A stretch of 64,000 bases of DNA from Agriotes lineatus. Its lineage: Eukaryota; Arthropoda; Insecta; Coleoptera; Elateridae. Location: assembly GCA_940337035.1 (NCBI GenBank), contig CALNHX010005861.1, positions 1-64,000 on the forward strand, given 5' to 3'. The notes beneath the pieces are model-generated. The model was not told where the DNA came from. It did no database searches and saw only the letters and a list, made by a program, of their open reading frames with translations. Of this stretch, positions 19,997 to 30,545 are shown piece after piece; the first letter of the stretch is position 1, and each line of letters opens with the position of its first letter. Position numbers and translations under genes: made by a program.

Positions 19997-21851
19997 AAAT
20001 AATTGTAATGGTGTCCTCTACTAGTATTATAAAGGCTTTAGTATAAATATACATAAATAGGGCAAATTACCACAATTTACAAATTAAATAGATTTAATAA
20101 AACAATTCAATATTGTGCCAATCTAAGAGCTGATTAAAATGATGTTGTAATTAATAATTGCAAAAATAAATGGCTTATTGCTTTTTCTATTTTATTCATC
20201 TGCAATCAATAAACTAAAGCTTCGGTCTAGCATGAGAAAAATTCTTTTTTAAAGAGGTGGGTTCAACACTCAGTATTTCACATACTTTTGAGTAGGGTAA
20301 TTGCTTCAATTTGTATCTGACAGCTTTAATCTTAATGACTGCACACAAAGACGATCTGCTGGTACAAGAAAATAGGGTAATTGAATTTAACTCCAAAAAT
20401 GGCAAAATTCACATCGGGTAAAATACAATGCAAATAACCTGACGTAATTTCCGGCTAACCTGATTTTGTTTCAATGACGTAGGGATGCCAAAACCTGCAT
20501 TTGTTTAGCTTCTTGCAATTCTCCAAATTGCTGCATTTCCTGGGGACGCCACCTCGATTACTCGAATCTGGATGACTCTATGTAGCTGGGACCACGTTCA
20601 CGACCTCGTACGATGTTTAATCTTGATGAAACCCAAAGCTAGTAGGCCTTCTGCAATGGCTTACCTGTGAACCTTGCAAGGGGAGCTCCGATGTCGGCTA
20701 GCAGAATGAACGAACGTCACGGCAATTACAAAGTTGCTGATGGTCCCCTGCTTTAAATTTCTACACCTAGACACTCAAGAGGGTCTGCTCCAAACACATA
20801 AAATTCTATCTGGCCGATGTCTCAACTATTCAAAAATTGGCTTCGATGTCGGACGCCCTTGGGCGAAACTTCCCAGAGTTGATCGCTTTTCACTGGAATG
20901 TCTCACCACGACGAAAATTACACACACAGATGCTCTGCAGATTGGTGAATATGAAAAACCACTTTTTGGCTCACATAGCAAACTTTTTAATATGAAAATT
21001 TACAAAAAGCTGGGAGCACCTCTTGCACCCAGCACAAATTTTACAAGGCTTTCTTAGTTATTATTAACAATTGAATCTCTCGTATCCTAGTAACAAAGAT
21101 TTATAATTGTTTTATGAAATAAGTTTTGATATACCTACCTATCGTTTTTACTTAGGAACTAAACTGTCTTTCTCTCGGCATCACCAATCGTAACACTTTA
21201 CGCTGCTTTTTCACAATTATCTTTTAAATCCACTTTTTTATATGTTTAGCACTTCACAATTGTCTGTGTCCTATAATAGGTTGCCTTGTCTTGCTTTTTG
21301 CAATCTTTGCTTCCTTGTACTGCTTTGTACCGTTTCTTTACCCGTCAGCTGTCTTGTCATTTGCTGGCTGATATAATTTTTATACTAACGCTCATATAAT
21401 TTTTGTAACTTCACAAACCATATCTGTATCATTAAATTTACATTATTGTATTGACGTAACCAAATCAAATCTGCCAGCTACACAAATTAAGGTGCTCTTG
21501 TCATTCTAAACATAAATTATGAATAAAACGTTAAACGTAACCCCTTTGATTCTGCCCTATCTAATGCTAACATTTCTCAATCAAGTTTTAGTTACTGTTA
21601 ATCATATCACGTGCATTTATTAGTGCAAAATACTGACTTTACCTTGCAATAAATAAAAAATTAATTTTGTGCTCATTTTGAATTTTTTTTTTCATTTTCG
21701 TGTTAGTTGGGCAGTGGGTAGTAAACAATTGCACTGTATAGATACAGTTAAGTATAATTTCGAATAACAAACAAACTACGATTTTTGTTATTTGTTTAAA
21801 GGAAACTTGTCCACGTTCAGCTTTAGGTGTTGAATATTTGTGTGTGCATTG
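19997..21851. other. Probable LTR remnant grading into unassigned sequence
   Basis: The segment after the primer site (to about 21060) is moderately GC-rich and may be the LTR, but its far end and a direct second copy were not found. The open frame at 20734-21057 matches nothing I recognise. 21061-21851 shows nothing supported. Confidence 0.35.
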
Positions 21852-22870
21852 CATATATGTATTACTTACTACTATATTGCTAGCGGCTATGAGTGGGGAG
21901 GTCACGAAGAAAGTGAGACAGACAACCAACTCTTCAATGTATATGGTGAGCTGTGCCCAAGCGCGTCGGCGTCATCCGCGCGGGGGACGTATCAAGTTTA
22001 AAATTCGCTTCTAAAGTCGGAGTTCGAATTCCCAGGCATGCGCACTAGACGCTTTATACTCAGAGTGAGACTATGTCGGCGCCGTAATGTTTTAGGCAGT
22101 TTTCAGGTCCTACTAGCAATATACAGTGTGTCCCCGGATAGGTGAAACGACTCTTGGGAAAGGTAAAAAAATTTCGATTTAAATTTTTAGTTTTTGGGGT
22201 TCAGCCCTGCTTGGTTAAAGGCGAATTTCTAACATAATTTCAATTTTGAAAAATTAAGTATGCCTTGGAAATTTTCAAAAAACCCATTTTTTATAAGGTA
22301 AAGTACCTTTTATGTGACAAATACGACAAAAAGTTATTAAGAAAAGTTGTTTAGAATCAACATCTAGGCCCCTATACTAAATTTCAAAATCCTCGGCCAA
22401 CTTTGATTTCTCACATTTTCTTTCAAGTTTATTTCCCAAATCAAATAATTTTATTTTTTTTAAAGTTTTTTTTTATTATGAAATAAAAAACTTTGTTAAA
22501 AGTATTTGTTTTTCAAATAAAAATCTTTGTTAAAGTAAAATTCTTTGATTTGGGATCTAAACATAAAATAAATTGTGAGAGATCAAAGTTGGCCGAGGAT
22601 TTTGAAATTTGGTATAGGGGCCTAGATGTTGATTCTAAACAACTTTTTGTCGTCTTTTTCACATAAAAGGCACTTTACCTTAGAGAAAAAAGATTTTTTG
22701 AAAATTTCCAAGGCATACTTGATTTTTCAAAACTGAAATTATGTTAGAAATTCGCCTTTAACCAAGCAGGGCTAAACCCCAAAAAATTAAAATTTAAATT
22801 GAGAATTTTTTACCTTTCACAAGAGTCGTTTACCTATCCGGGGACACACTGTATGTATAATACTTATATG
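21852..22870. mobile_element. 290-bp MITE family, copy b (inverted, split by a foldback element)
   Basis: Same ends as copy a but reversed, flanked by the 8-bp duplication GTGCATTG (21844-21851, 22871-22878). A 728-bp TA-flanked element (22124-22851) sits in its right terminal repeat. Without that insert and one TA the copy is 289 bp, the same length as copy a. Confidence 0.9.
22124..22851. mobile_element. 728-bp foldback element, TA target, mariner-like ends
   Basis: Ends CAGTGTGTCCCCGGATAGGT and complement, TA at 22122-22123 and 22852-22853. Arms of roughly 320 bp are nearly complementary over their length, meeting at an A/T-rich centre near 22480. No coding frame. Confidence 0.9.
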
Positions 22871-23046
22871 GTGCATTGTTTTCACATTACATGGTTTAAA
22901 TTAACTAAAATACCAATCTTGACAAAAATTAACAGCTCTTAGCGATCCAAAAGTCAACAAAAAAATAATCATTATTAGCTGAAATTATATATAATACGTA
23001 GACAGCTAGTTAAAAGGAAGTTAGTGTCATACAGGTTTCACGCTAC

Positions 23047-23340
23047 CATATATATATATAATACACATATATTGCTAGTAGAGCCTGGAAACGTCAGAAA
23101 ACATTACGGCGCCGACATAGTCTCACTTAGAGTATAACTCGTCTCGTGCGCATGCGTCAGAATTCGAACTCCGCCTTTAGAAGCGAATTTTAAACTTGAC
23201 CACTTCCCCATTGGCCGGACGACGACGCCGCGCTTGCACACAGCTCATCATTATACATTGAAGAGTTGGTTGTCTGTCTCACTTCCTTGGTGAGTTTCCC
23301 ACTCATAGCCGCTAGCAATATAGTAAGTATTAGATATATG
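23047..23340. mobile_element. 290-bp MITE family, copy c
   Basis: 294 bp in the same orientation as copy a, flanked by the 8-bp duplication CACGCTAC (23039-23046, 23341-23348). The GC-rich core with the A/B-box-like motifs is conserved. Confidence 0.9.
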
Positions 23341-23365
23341 CACGCTACCCTTTGTCAAGTTCGTA

Positions 23366-24826
23366 TTGCTTCTAACTAGAAATTAGGTCTTTCACACCCG
23401 AGTAGACCAAGAAAACGAATTAAAGTCAACTAAATTAATATGGGGACGGACGTTGGAAAATAATTGTTTAGCGAATTGATGTAGTTATTTGTTATCTTGG
23501 TTGTTTTAATACAGTGGTTGATAATGGACATTTGCCAAAATTAAACCGTGATATATCTATTATTTATCAACCGTTGGTGAGATGATTTATCGGATTTACC
23601 GGACTGTGGTTAAATAATTTCAGACTACGTGCAGTACGTTTGTTATGTAACCTAAAATACACATAACTTCACATTTACAGGCGGTGTGTCTGGTATGTAT
23701 CATATGCAGTTGCCTGATAGCATACACAACATAGGGAAACGTTAGTGGTAACTGGCGTGTGCTGCGCAGCAATGCTTTGTCAGATCTGCTTTTCGCACAT
23801 AAAATGTATTCATGTACCTACATCGTTTTGCTCATTTTTGTTGTTTATGGATTTCCCAATTTTGGCTATCTTATCATTCATGAACCATTTTTGCTTACTC
23901 TGCCATTTAATTTTGCTTTTTAATAAAACTTGACGAACATCCTAGTATTGCGGTTGGCATTGTCAGATGCGCTGTAAACAATACAATATTTATAAATGTG
24001 TAATAATATTTCAGTAAGTAACTGCTTAACAAGCATTCGTAATATGAAATTTCGTTTCTTTCAGAACCTCGACAAACCTTCAAGTGTTGTTTGATGTAAT
24101 GGCAACAAGATATCTTTCTGATTCTGTAGATTTACACCACTGGCTTCAGGTATAAATTTAGACAATTCTCACCTAAACATCGGAAAAGACTGTTAGTAAT
24201 CTTAAAACACTGGACACACTCAAAAATAATATACAAGGGAAGCTAGAATAGTAATTTACGATATAAGTAACGTTATTAAACTTTTTTACATTACGAGAAA
24301 ATACATAGTTGGAATGAATGAGCGATGTTAGAAGCGAGTTTTTTAAAATTCTTGATTAATGTAGAAAGCATATAACATTACATACATCATAACAGGGTTT
24401 ATTTTATCCTAAAATAATAATCCTTCAACAAATAAGAAAAATTATTTTTAATGACACTGTATAAGTCTGCTGTGGCTATGGTGGCATCACTAGTGAGATA
24501 AAAACCATAACTCACTCACTACTGTATTGTTGGTAGCACTGTCAGTCTACATCAAATTTGAGATTAGCAGGTTAAGTTTTGCGTCAATCTGTGTCAGATA
24601 ACACGTAAAACCTGACCTATTAGCTATCAATTTGACATAAACTGACAATGCCACCAACAATACACTTCACTACTGCCAAACATATAACACGAATCCAAAG
24701 TGACTAATTATAAATTTATTTGATCTCTCGGTACCTTAATTCACTTCCAAGTAATTTATCACTTGAACTTTTTACAGCTGTCAATATAAAATTTATGTTT
24801 TGTAGATATTTATTGAGTTGTTGTAT
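23366..24826. repeat. 1.4-kb dispersed repeat, copy 1
   Basis: Collinear with 50475-51886. Shared landmarks are ATTGCTTCTAACTA, CACCCGAGTAGACCAAGAAAA, GGCGGTGTGTCTGGTATGTA, CTTCAGGTATAAATT and TTTATTGAGTTGTTG. Both copies contain a short frame near the middle (about 62-72 codons, hydrophobic, reading SHIKCIHV...FLLFMDF...HF). It differs by indels between copies and is not supported as a gene. A diverged copy of the palindromic module lies at 24523-24664. Confidence 0.8.
24523..24664. repeat. Palindromic module inside the dispersed repeat
   Basis: GTATTGTTGGTAGCACTGTC on the left, with GAGATTAGCAGGTTAAG, and the complementary GACAATGCCACCAACAATAC on the right. Same layout as the satellite hairpins at 60.6-64 kb. 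Confidence 0.8.
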
Positions 24827-25364
24827 AAAATTATGGATTATACGCATATGTTATTACAAATAATTCACTTGAGAGGGGTCCGAGGACTGTTCCTTGCAGA
24901 ACTCCTATTTGTGTTGTGACTGTATCGCTATAGACTCTTATTTCACTATTTGTTTTCTTTCATTTAGATAACTTTCAAAACCTTTAGCAGTGCGTGCTTC
25001 ACCCTGTAGTGTTCAAAAACATTAAGGAGATGTTTATATGGCACGGTGTCAAACATTCTTGCTAAGGGCAATCGACACCAGTGCATTTATTGTTACCATC
25101 GAAACTTAATTCTATATTTGAAATTCGGTCATGCATAGCGTCGCATGTGCTTATTCTAATCCTACTATAGCGTATTGTTTATCTTTTAATATTTCGGTTG
25201 TAACTAGATAATCATACTTTATAGTCTTCATTTTATACATTTCTCAAATATTTTAGCAAAATTCGTTATTAGACTTGTGTGTGTGTATGTATGTATGTGT
25301 TGGCAGTAACCTCATTTAAATTTATTGGTCTGTAATTTGAAATGTCCTTTTTTTAACCCTTATA
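24827..25364. other. Unassigned sequence with a short GT/GTAT microsatellite
   Basis: A TGTGTGTGTATGTATGTATG tract near 25275-25300. Otherwise nothing supported. Confidence 0.5.
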
Positions 25365-25366
25365 TA

Positions 25367-26809
25367 CAGTGTGTCCAAGATAAGGAGGGCCAGTATGGGG
25401 ATCTCGGTAATTGTAAGAGATACAAATTTGGTTAAATGGGAACAAAGTTGCTCAATTGAAGGACTAACAAAATGACGCTTATAAACTCTTGATATGATTT
25501 TTCGTTTTTGAATTATCTCAAAAAACCGAATTTTTGGATTTTCAATTTTTTTCTGACGTTAATATTAAAGTTAGAGCGAAACTGATTAAACTTTTTTGTT
25601 GCAACTTTTAGTGGACTTAATGATTACGTTATCAAATTTTTTATCCGACGTTTCGTCTTCGAGAAACCATCATCAACTTAATTTTTTTAAATACGGTCCT
25701 GGATTTTTTGTTGTAAAATTTGAAATTTGTTAAGCCCCTTTTTTCTTAATTCAGCAATGTACCACATATTATGGTTTAATTACGTTTCGAGCTGTTTTTG
25801 ATCATCATCAGAAAATTTTTAAGATACGGACCTGTATTTTTCATAATTTTGTAAAAATAAGTTCATACAGTAAGTTAGGCGTTTTTAGATGCCGTTAAAA
25901 TATTGAAATGCACATCATTATATCATAATTCTGATACATTGATTTAATAACCAACCAATAACTATTAACAATAAACAACAAATAAATGAACAAAAGATAG
26001 ACAGAAAGAATAACAAAACCAAAATCGAAACAATTTAATAGTATTAAATTCACAGAAGGTATTCAAAAAGGTTGCCATCATTCTCTAAGCATAAATAACA
26101 TCTTCTAACTGTATAATCTAAAACATTATTCAGCAATACTGGCGTTATACTTTGAAAGGCTTCAAGAACAAATCTTCTAAGTTCTTCTGCTTCAAAGTTT
26201 CAAAACTTTGAATATCTATTACATTATTTCGATGCTCGTTTTGTTATTCGTTCTGTCTGTCTTTTGTTCATTTATTTGTTGTTTATTGTTAATAGTTATT
26301 GGTTGGTTATTAAATTAATGTATCAGAATTATCACATTATGATGTGCATTTCAATATTTTAACTGCATCTAAAAACGCCCAACTTACTGTATGAATCTAT
26401 TTTTACAAAATTATGAGAAATGCATGTCCGTATCCTAAAAATTTTCTGATGATGATCAAAAACAGCTCGAAATGTAATTAAACCATAATATGTGGTACAT
26501 TGTTGAATTCAGAATAAAAAGGGCTTCACAAATTTGGCAACAAGAAACCAGGACCGTATTTAAAAAAATGAAGTCCACTAAAAGTTGCTATAAAGAAGTT
26601 TAATTAGTTTCTCTCTAATTTTAATAATAACGCCAGAAAAAATAAAATATAAAATCCAAAAATTGAGATAATTCAAAAACGAAAAATCATATCAACGATT
26701 TCTAAGCGATATTTTTTTACTCCTTCAACTTTCTTCCCATTTAACCAAATTTGTATCTCTTACAATTACCGAGATCCCCATACTGGCCCTCCTTTTCTTG
26801 GACACACTG
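25367..26809. mobile_element. 1.44-kb foldback element, TA target, mariner-like ends
   Basis: Ends CAGTGTGTCCAAGATAAGGA and near-complement, with TA at 25365-25366 and 26810-26811. Complementary blocks continue far inward. GTTGTTTATTGTTAATAG-type arms meet near 26100, so almost the whole element can fold on itself. There is no transposase frame. Confidence 0.85.
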
Positions 26810-26811
26810 TA

Positions 26812-27747
26812 TACAGTGAATTTATTTTAATGCATAATGTGGTATTCCCGTTTCTATGAGGACGTGATTGTTACTATTTGTTTCTAAGGGTACACCACGC
26901 CATGTGTAAATGCGTTTATTTTAAAATGTAATTTTATTGAACAAGAAGCATTAGAAATAACAACAGGGCATGTAATAACCCATACTTGCTGCAAACTGAA
27001 GCCTTTATACCATTTGATCAACAGAATTCCTTCCTCCGTAGAATATATTATGTTTTTACATACTCAGTAACGTTTCCATATTGCATTTTAAAATAGACGC
27101 ATTTACACATTGCGCTTTATAATAAACTTCTTGTATATATACCGTGTGTTAAAAAAGAAGTTACATAAGGGTTGGCCATGGAAACCAAAAGTAATGTCAA
27201 CAGCAAACAAATCTTGAGTAAACAAATTCCGGGCAAAATCATGACCCTGACTGGACTATTCGACTATTCCCTAAATATTGGTTAATTTTGTATCGGTACA
27301 TACACAATAAATATGACATTTATGCTAACATGTATGTAAGTGACAAAAATAGAGTGATAAAATCCCAAGGGAAGATTTTGATTTTGTGTAACCATAAAAA
27401 CATGTGTTTGGTTGAATTTTGAAAAATCATGGCATTTGAGTGGATAATAGAAGATGCAGGAAATACTCAAGAATAAACTGTTCTAATAAATGAACAATAA
27501 AACAATTTTCCACATGTGTACAAATTTATGACGGACATTATGGGCAACAATCAAACGTGATTAATTCTGTTAATCAAATGGTTGGTATTGCAACAACCAA
27601 AGACAGATACTTTGCTTAATCCGGTATATTCTAAATGACACTAGCCTTCAACTAGAAAACGAAGAAATATTAAAAAGTACTTTGAAAATTGTGAGTTTTT
27701 GCTATAATGTAGTAAAAATTAATAAATCGGCTCCACATGATATTATA
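26812..27747. other. Mostly unassigned, with one half MITE
   Basis: 27144-27220 (CCGTGTGTTAAAAAAGAAG ... GGTTGGCCATGGAA) matches the left end of the small MITE at 48106-48328, but no right end was found. Nothing else is supported. Confidence 0.5.
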
Positions 27748-28990
27748 TCACTGGAATGGGGAAAAATCCTCTTTCTCATGATGGCACAGTCAACTATGAG
27801 TTCCTTATAAAAAAAATCTAATGTGATACTCGCACACAACTTCCTTTTACAGTAATCTTATAATTAGTCAAAATTTTGGTTATAGCTTTATTAGCTACAT
27901 TATATAAAATAAAACCAAACAAAAACTATTTTAGAGGTATTCAACTGGAAAATCACCTATCTCACATCAATACACATTAAAAATGTCAAGTGTGAAAAAA
28001 ATCGTTAGAGCTATTTTTGAGAAAAATTTGAGTAAATACCATACTTCGGGTTATGCAATTTTTTTCAAAAGCCTGCTGTTGCATCTACATAGTACACAAA
28101 GCATAAATATGAAGTTTCAACGTCATATCTCTTTTTGTTTTTAAGATATTCTGTTCACACACAGACAGACACACCAATGAACAAAACATGTTTTCTGAGT
28201 TTTTTGGGACTTTAAAATGTGAAGATCTGTTGAAAACTCAATTTCGAATTTTTGAGGTGAATCCAGTACTTTCTTTATTGTAAAAGGAAGTAAAAATAGA
28301 ACTTTATGGCATAACTCAAAATTTGAAACCTTTTTGGAAAAACTGATCACGCCACTGTATTCTCATCAAAAGTGTGACTAAGCAACGTAGAAATTACTTT
28401 TCTTTATTTTCATAAATACGCAAGATATAGCCACAAAACAAAAGCGAAAAATTTAACTTTTGTTTATAACTCGTAAACAGTTGAATAGGTAATTTTGGTT
28501 TGAAGCATTAAGCTTTTCTCGATAAAAAAGAGATTGAGGATGGGAGTTCCATTTCTCCTATTGTTCCTATTGTTATCGAGATTCCCTATGGCAACATCAA
28601 AATTTGCCCGCCCTGTACAGTTATCGGTTTTTGTTTTTAGCCTAGGTAACTATTCTTACTATCTGAACTTTAAAGTCATTTTTTTTTAAATTTTTATAAT
28701 TTAACTTATTCAAAATTTTATACCGTTGAAAACAAATTAGAGCCTGCTACAGGCTGTCATTTAAAAAAAAATAGTGATGGCATTATAACATTTAAAACAA
28801 ATTATATAAAAATCTGAAAAAGACTAATAACTTATATGTGCCACAATTTGAATCGCTACACCGCTTTGAGTTTTTTTCCTGAAAACGTACATTAACAGAG
28901 TTACCGAATTTATGCGCTACTTAATTTCCACCTTTTACTTTCTGGAGTAATTCTTGTATATGAAATTATATAGGATTCAAAACCAAGAAA
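27748..28990. repeat. Dispersed repeat (TATCACTGGAATGGG type), copy 1
   Basis: Parallels 58285-60515. TATCACTGGAATGGG, CTATGAGTTCC, AACTCAAAATTTGAAACCTT, ACTGATCACGCCACTGTATT and ATACGCAAGATATA occur in the same order. Repeat Y is inserted at 27819-28291, and the other copy lacks it, which gives an empty-site comparison. Confidence 0.75.
27819..28291. mobile_element. GTAAAAGGAAGT-type repeat, copy Y
   Basis: Begins CTAATGTGATACTCGCACAC and ends TTGTAAAAGGAAGTAAAA, with the same internal landmarks as copies X and Z. Both flanks are A-rich (AAAAAT), so the target duplication is short and ambiguous. Confidence 0.75.
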
Positions 28991-30011
28991 AAAAAGCGTT
29001 GCTTTAAAGTTGTTGCTTATTGCACTGGTGTGATAAACATACATTTGAAATTGTAACCATTTTTATTAACTCTAAAAGTTATTTAGAAAAATGTATTTGT
29101 AAATGTTACTAAAAAATAATATGCTTTTGAGGGAATAAAATAGAAGAACCAATTACTGGCACATTTAATCCGTATGATATCAAGTACATTTTACAGATGC
29201 AGCAACAATAACACTTATCGAACAAATAAAAAGTACCATCTTGCCTGCAAAAACTAGAATTTGAGTTTATTGTCTTATCACTTGTAAACAATGCCTAACA
29301 ACATAATAAGCAACTTATTTCTTAAAATATACTACGTAGAACGTACAGAAATATGTTCTTTGCATTTTAGCTCATTTTTGCACTTAAATATTCATGATTG
29401 TAATTTGATATCATGTCTACTTCTATACCTCCTGCCACGTTAGATGGTAAATTAATATGGTTCATCATTTGTTTCTTTTGTAGTACCAATGCTGTTACAT
29501 CGCTTAGACGTGTTGGGTTACTCCTTTCACAGACCAATAAGAATGCTAAATTACAGTGTATGCTTAACTGCTTGAAACTCTGTGTCATACTCTCTATACA
29601 CCTTTATTGTGACATCATAGTTTCTGGTTATAGGTCTGGAGTAAATAATCTAGATCGCATTGGCAATAAGTATATCAATTATAGTACCGAAAGCTTAATA
29701 GTTACTTATGTATTAAGGGCATAATCAACCGATTATAGCACGAGAAAATGTTTAAAGCGCGACATGAAGCGGAGAGCTTTAAATTTTCCAAACACTATAA
29801 TCGTGATTTGTCATGTGGTATATATATTTTATTTCATTTTGGTTTTCAAAATTTACAAAATTCAAGGATACGGTATTCTGGCTGAAGACTACTGTGTCAT
29901 TGTTGTGCTGGCGCTGTGAAGATTATGGTCCCAAAATGAAATAAAGTGTATTGACTCTAACAACCTTTCGAGCTTATTTTGATGTGTCAGTGGTGTGTGA
30001 GGTAGGGATGT
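28991..30011. other. Unassigned sequence upstream of the zinc-finger gene
   Basis: Overlapping frames at 29367-29588 (minus) and 29413-29724 (plus) match nothing I recognise. A short inverted repeat (CACGAGAAAATGTTT ... AAATTTTCC) lies near 29735-29790. Repeat content is otherwise unclear. Confidence 0.4.
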
Positions 30012-30376
30012 TCCGAATACTCGTATTCGTATTCGCGAGTATTCGCTATATTTTCAATATTTGTATTCATAATCGTATTCGCCAAAATTAGCACGAATAT
30101 TATACGAGTATTTGACATAAAAATTATAGAAATATAGATAAGAATTTTTATAAAAATATAAAACAGGTATTCATACATTAAATAAATAAATATTAACCAT
30201 TCTATAACATTAAATAAAAAACAAAACTATTTTCCATACTATTTCTAAAATTTGCAGCGCGTACAAAAACGATGTTGATGTTGATATTCTTCACTCAAGG
30301 TCATGTATTCGTATTCGTATTCGTATTCGCGAATATTCATAAGAGTATTTGTATTCGGTATTCGTATTCGCGTAGA
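30012..30376. repeat. GTATTC hexamer microsatellite, two blocks
   Basis: Runs of GTATTC with CGCGAGTATTC variants at 30012-30080 and 30300-30376, separated by about 220 bp of AT-rich sequence. They lie directly upstream of the zinc-finger exon. Confidence 0.8.
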
Positions 30377-30474
30377 CTAAAAAAAAACAAAATGTTTCCT
30401 ATTCAATTCTTAGTGCTACTATGTGTATTACTAAATTTATAATAAATAGGTTAATGAAATTCTGCTTTTGTTGT

Positions 30475-30476
30475 AG
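30475..30476 (+). promoter_or_regulatory. Candidate splice acceptor before the zinc-finger exon
   Basis: TTCTGCTTTTGTTGTAG ends here, 70 bp before the ATG. The preceding stretch is U-rich when transcribed. No donor could be paired. Confidence 0.4.
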
Positions 30477-30545
30477 GTGTGAAGATATAAAACTTTCGTT
30501 GACTCACATATTATTAATAGAAACTATTATATTTAAACAATCACA

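Noticed and set aside
20734..21057. 107-codon frame near the gypsy relic as a host gene
   Set aside because: No domain, and it lies in the probable LTR side of the primer-binding site.
23745..23933. Conserved small protein in both 1.4-kb repeat copies (also 50783-51001)
   Set aside because: The frames differ in start and by indels, are low-complexity hydrophobic, and no codon-level conservation can be shown from two copies.
27819..28291. Repeat family X/Y/Z as Helitrons
   Set aside because: The A-T insertion context and TC-like start were suggestive, but the 3' ends lack CTRR and a terminal hairpin, and A-rich duplications seem to be present.
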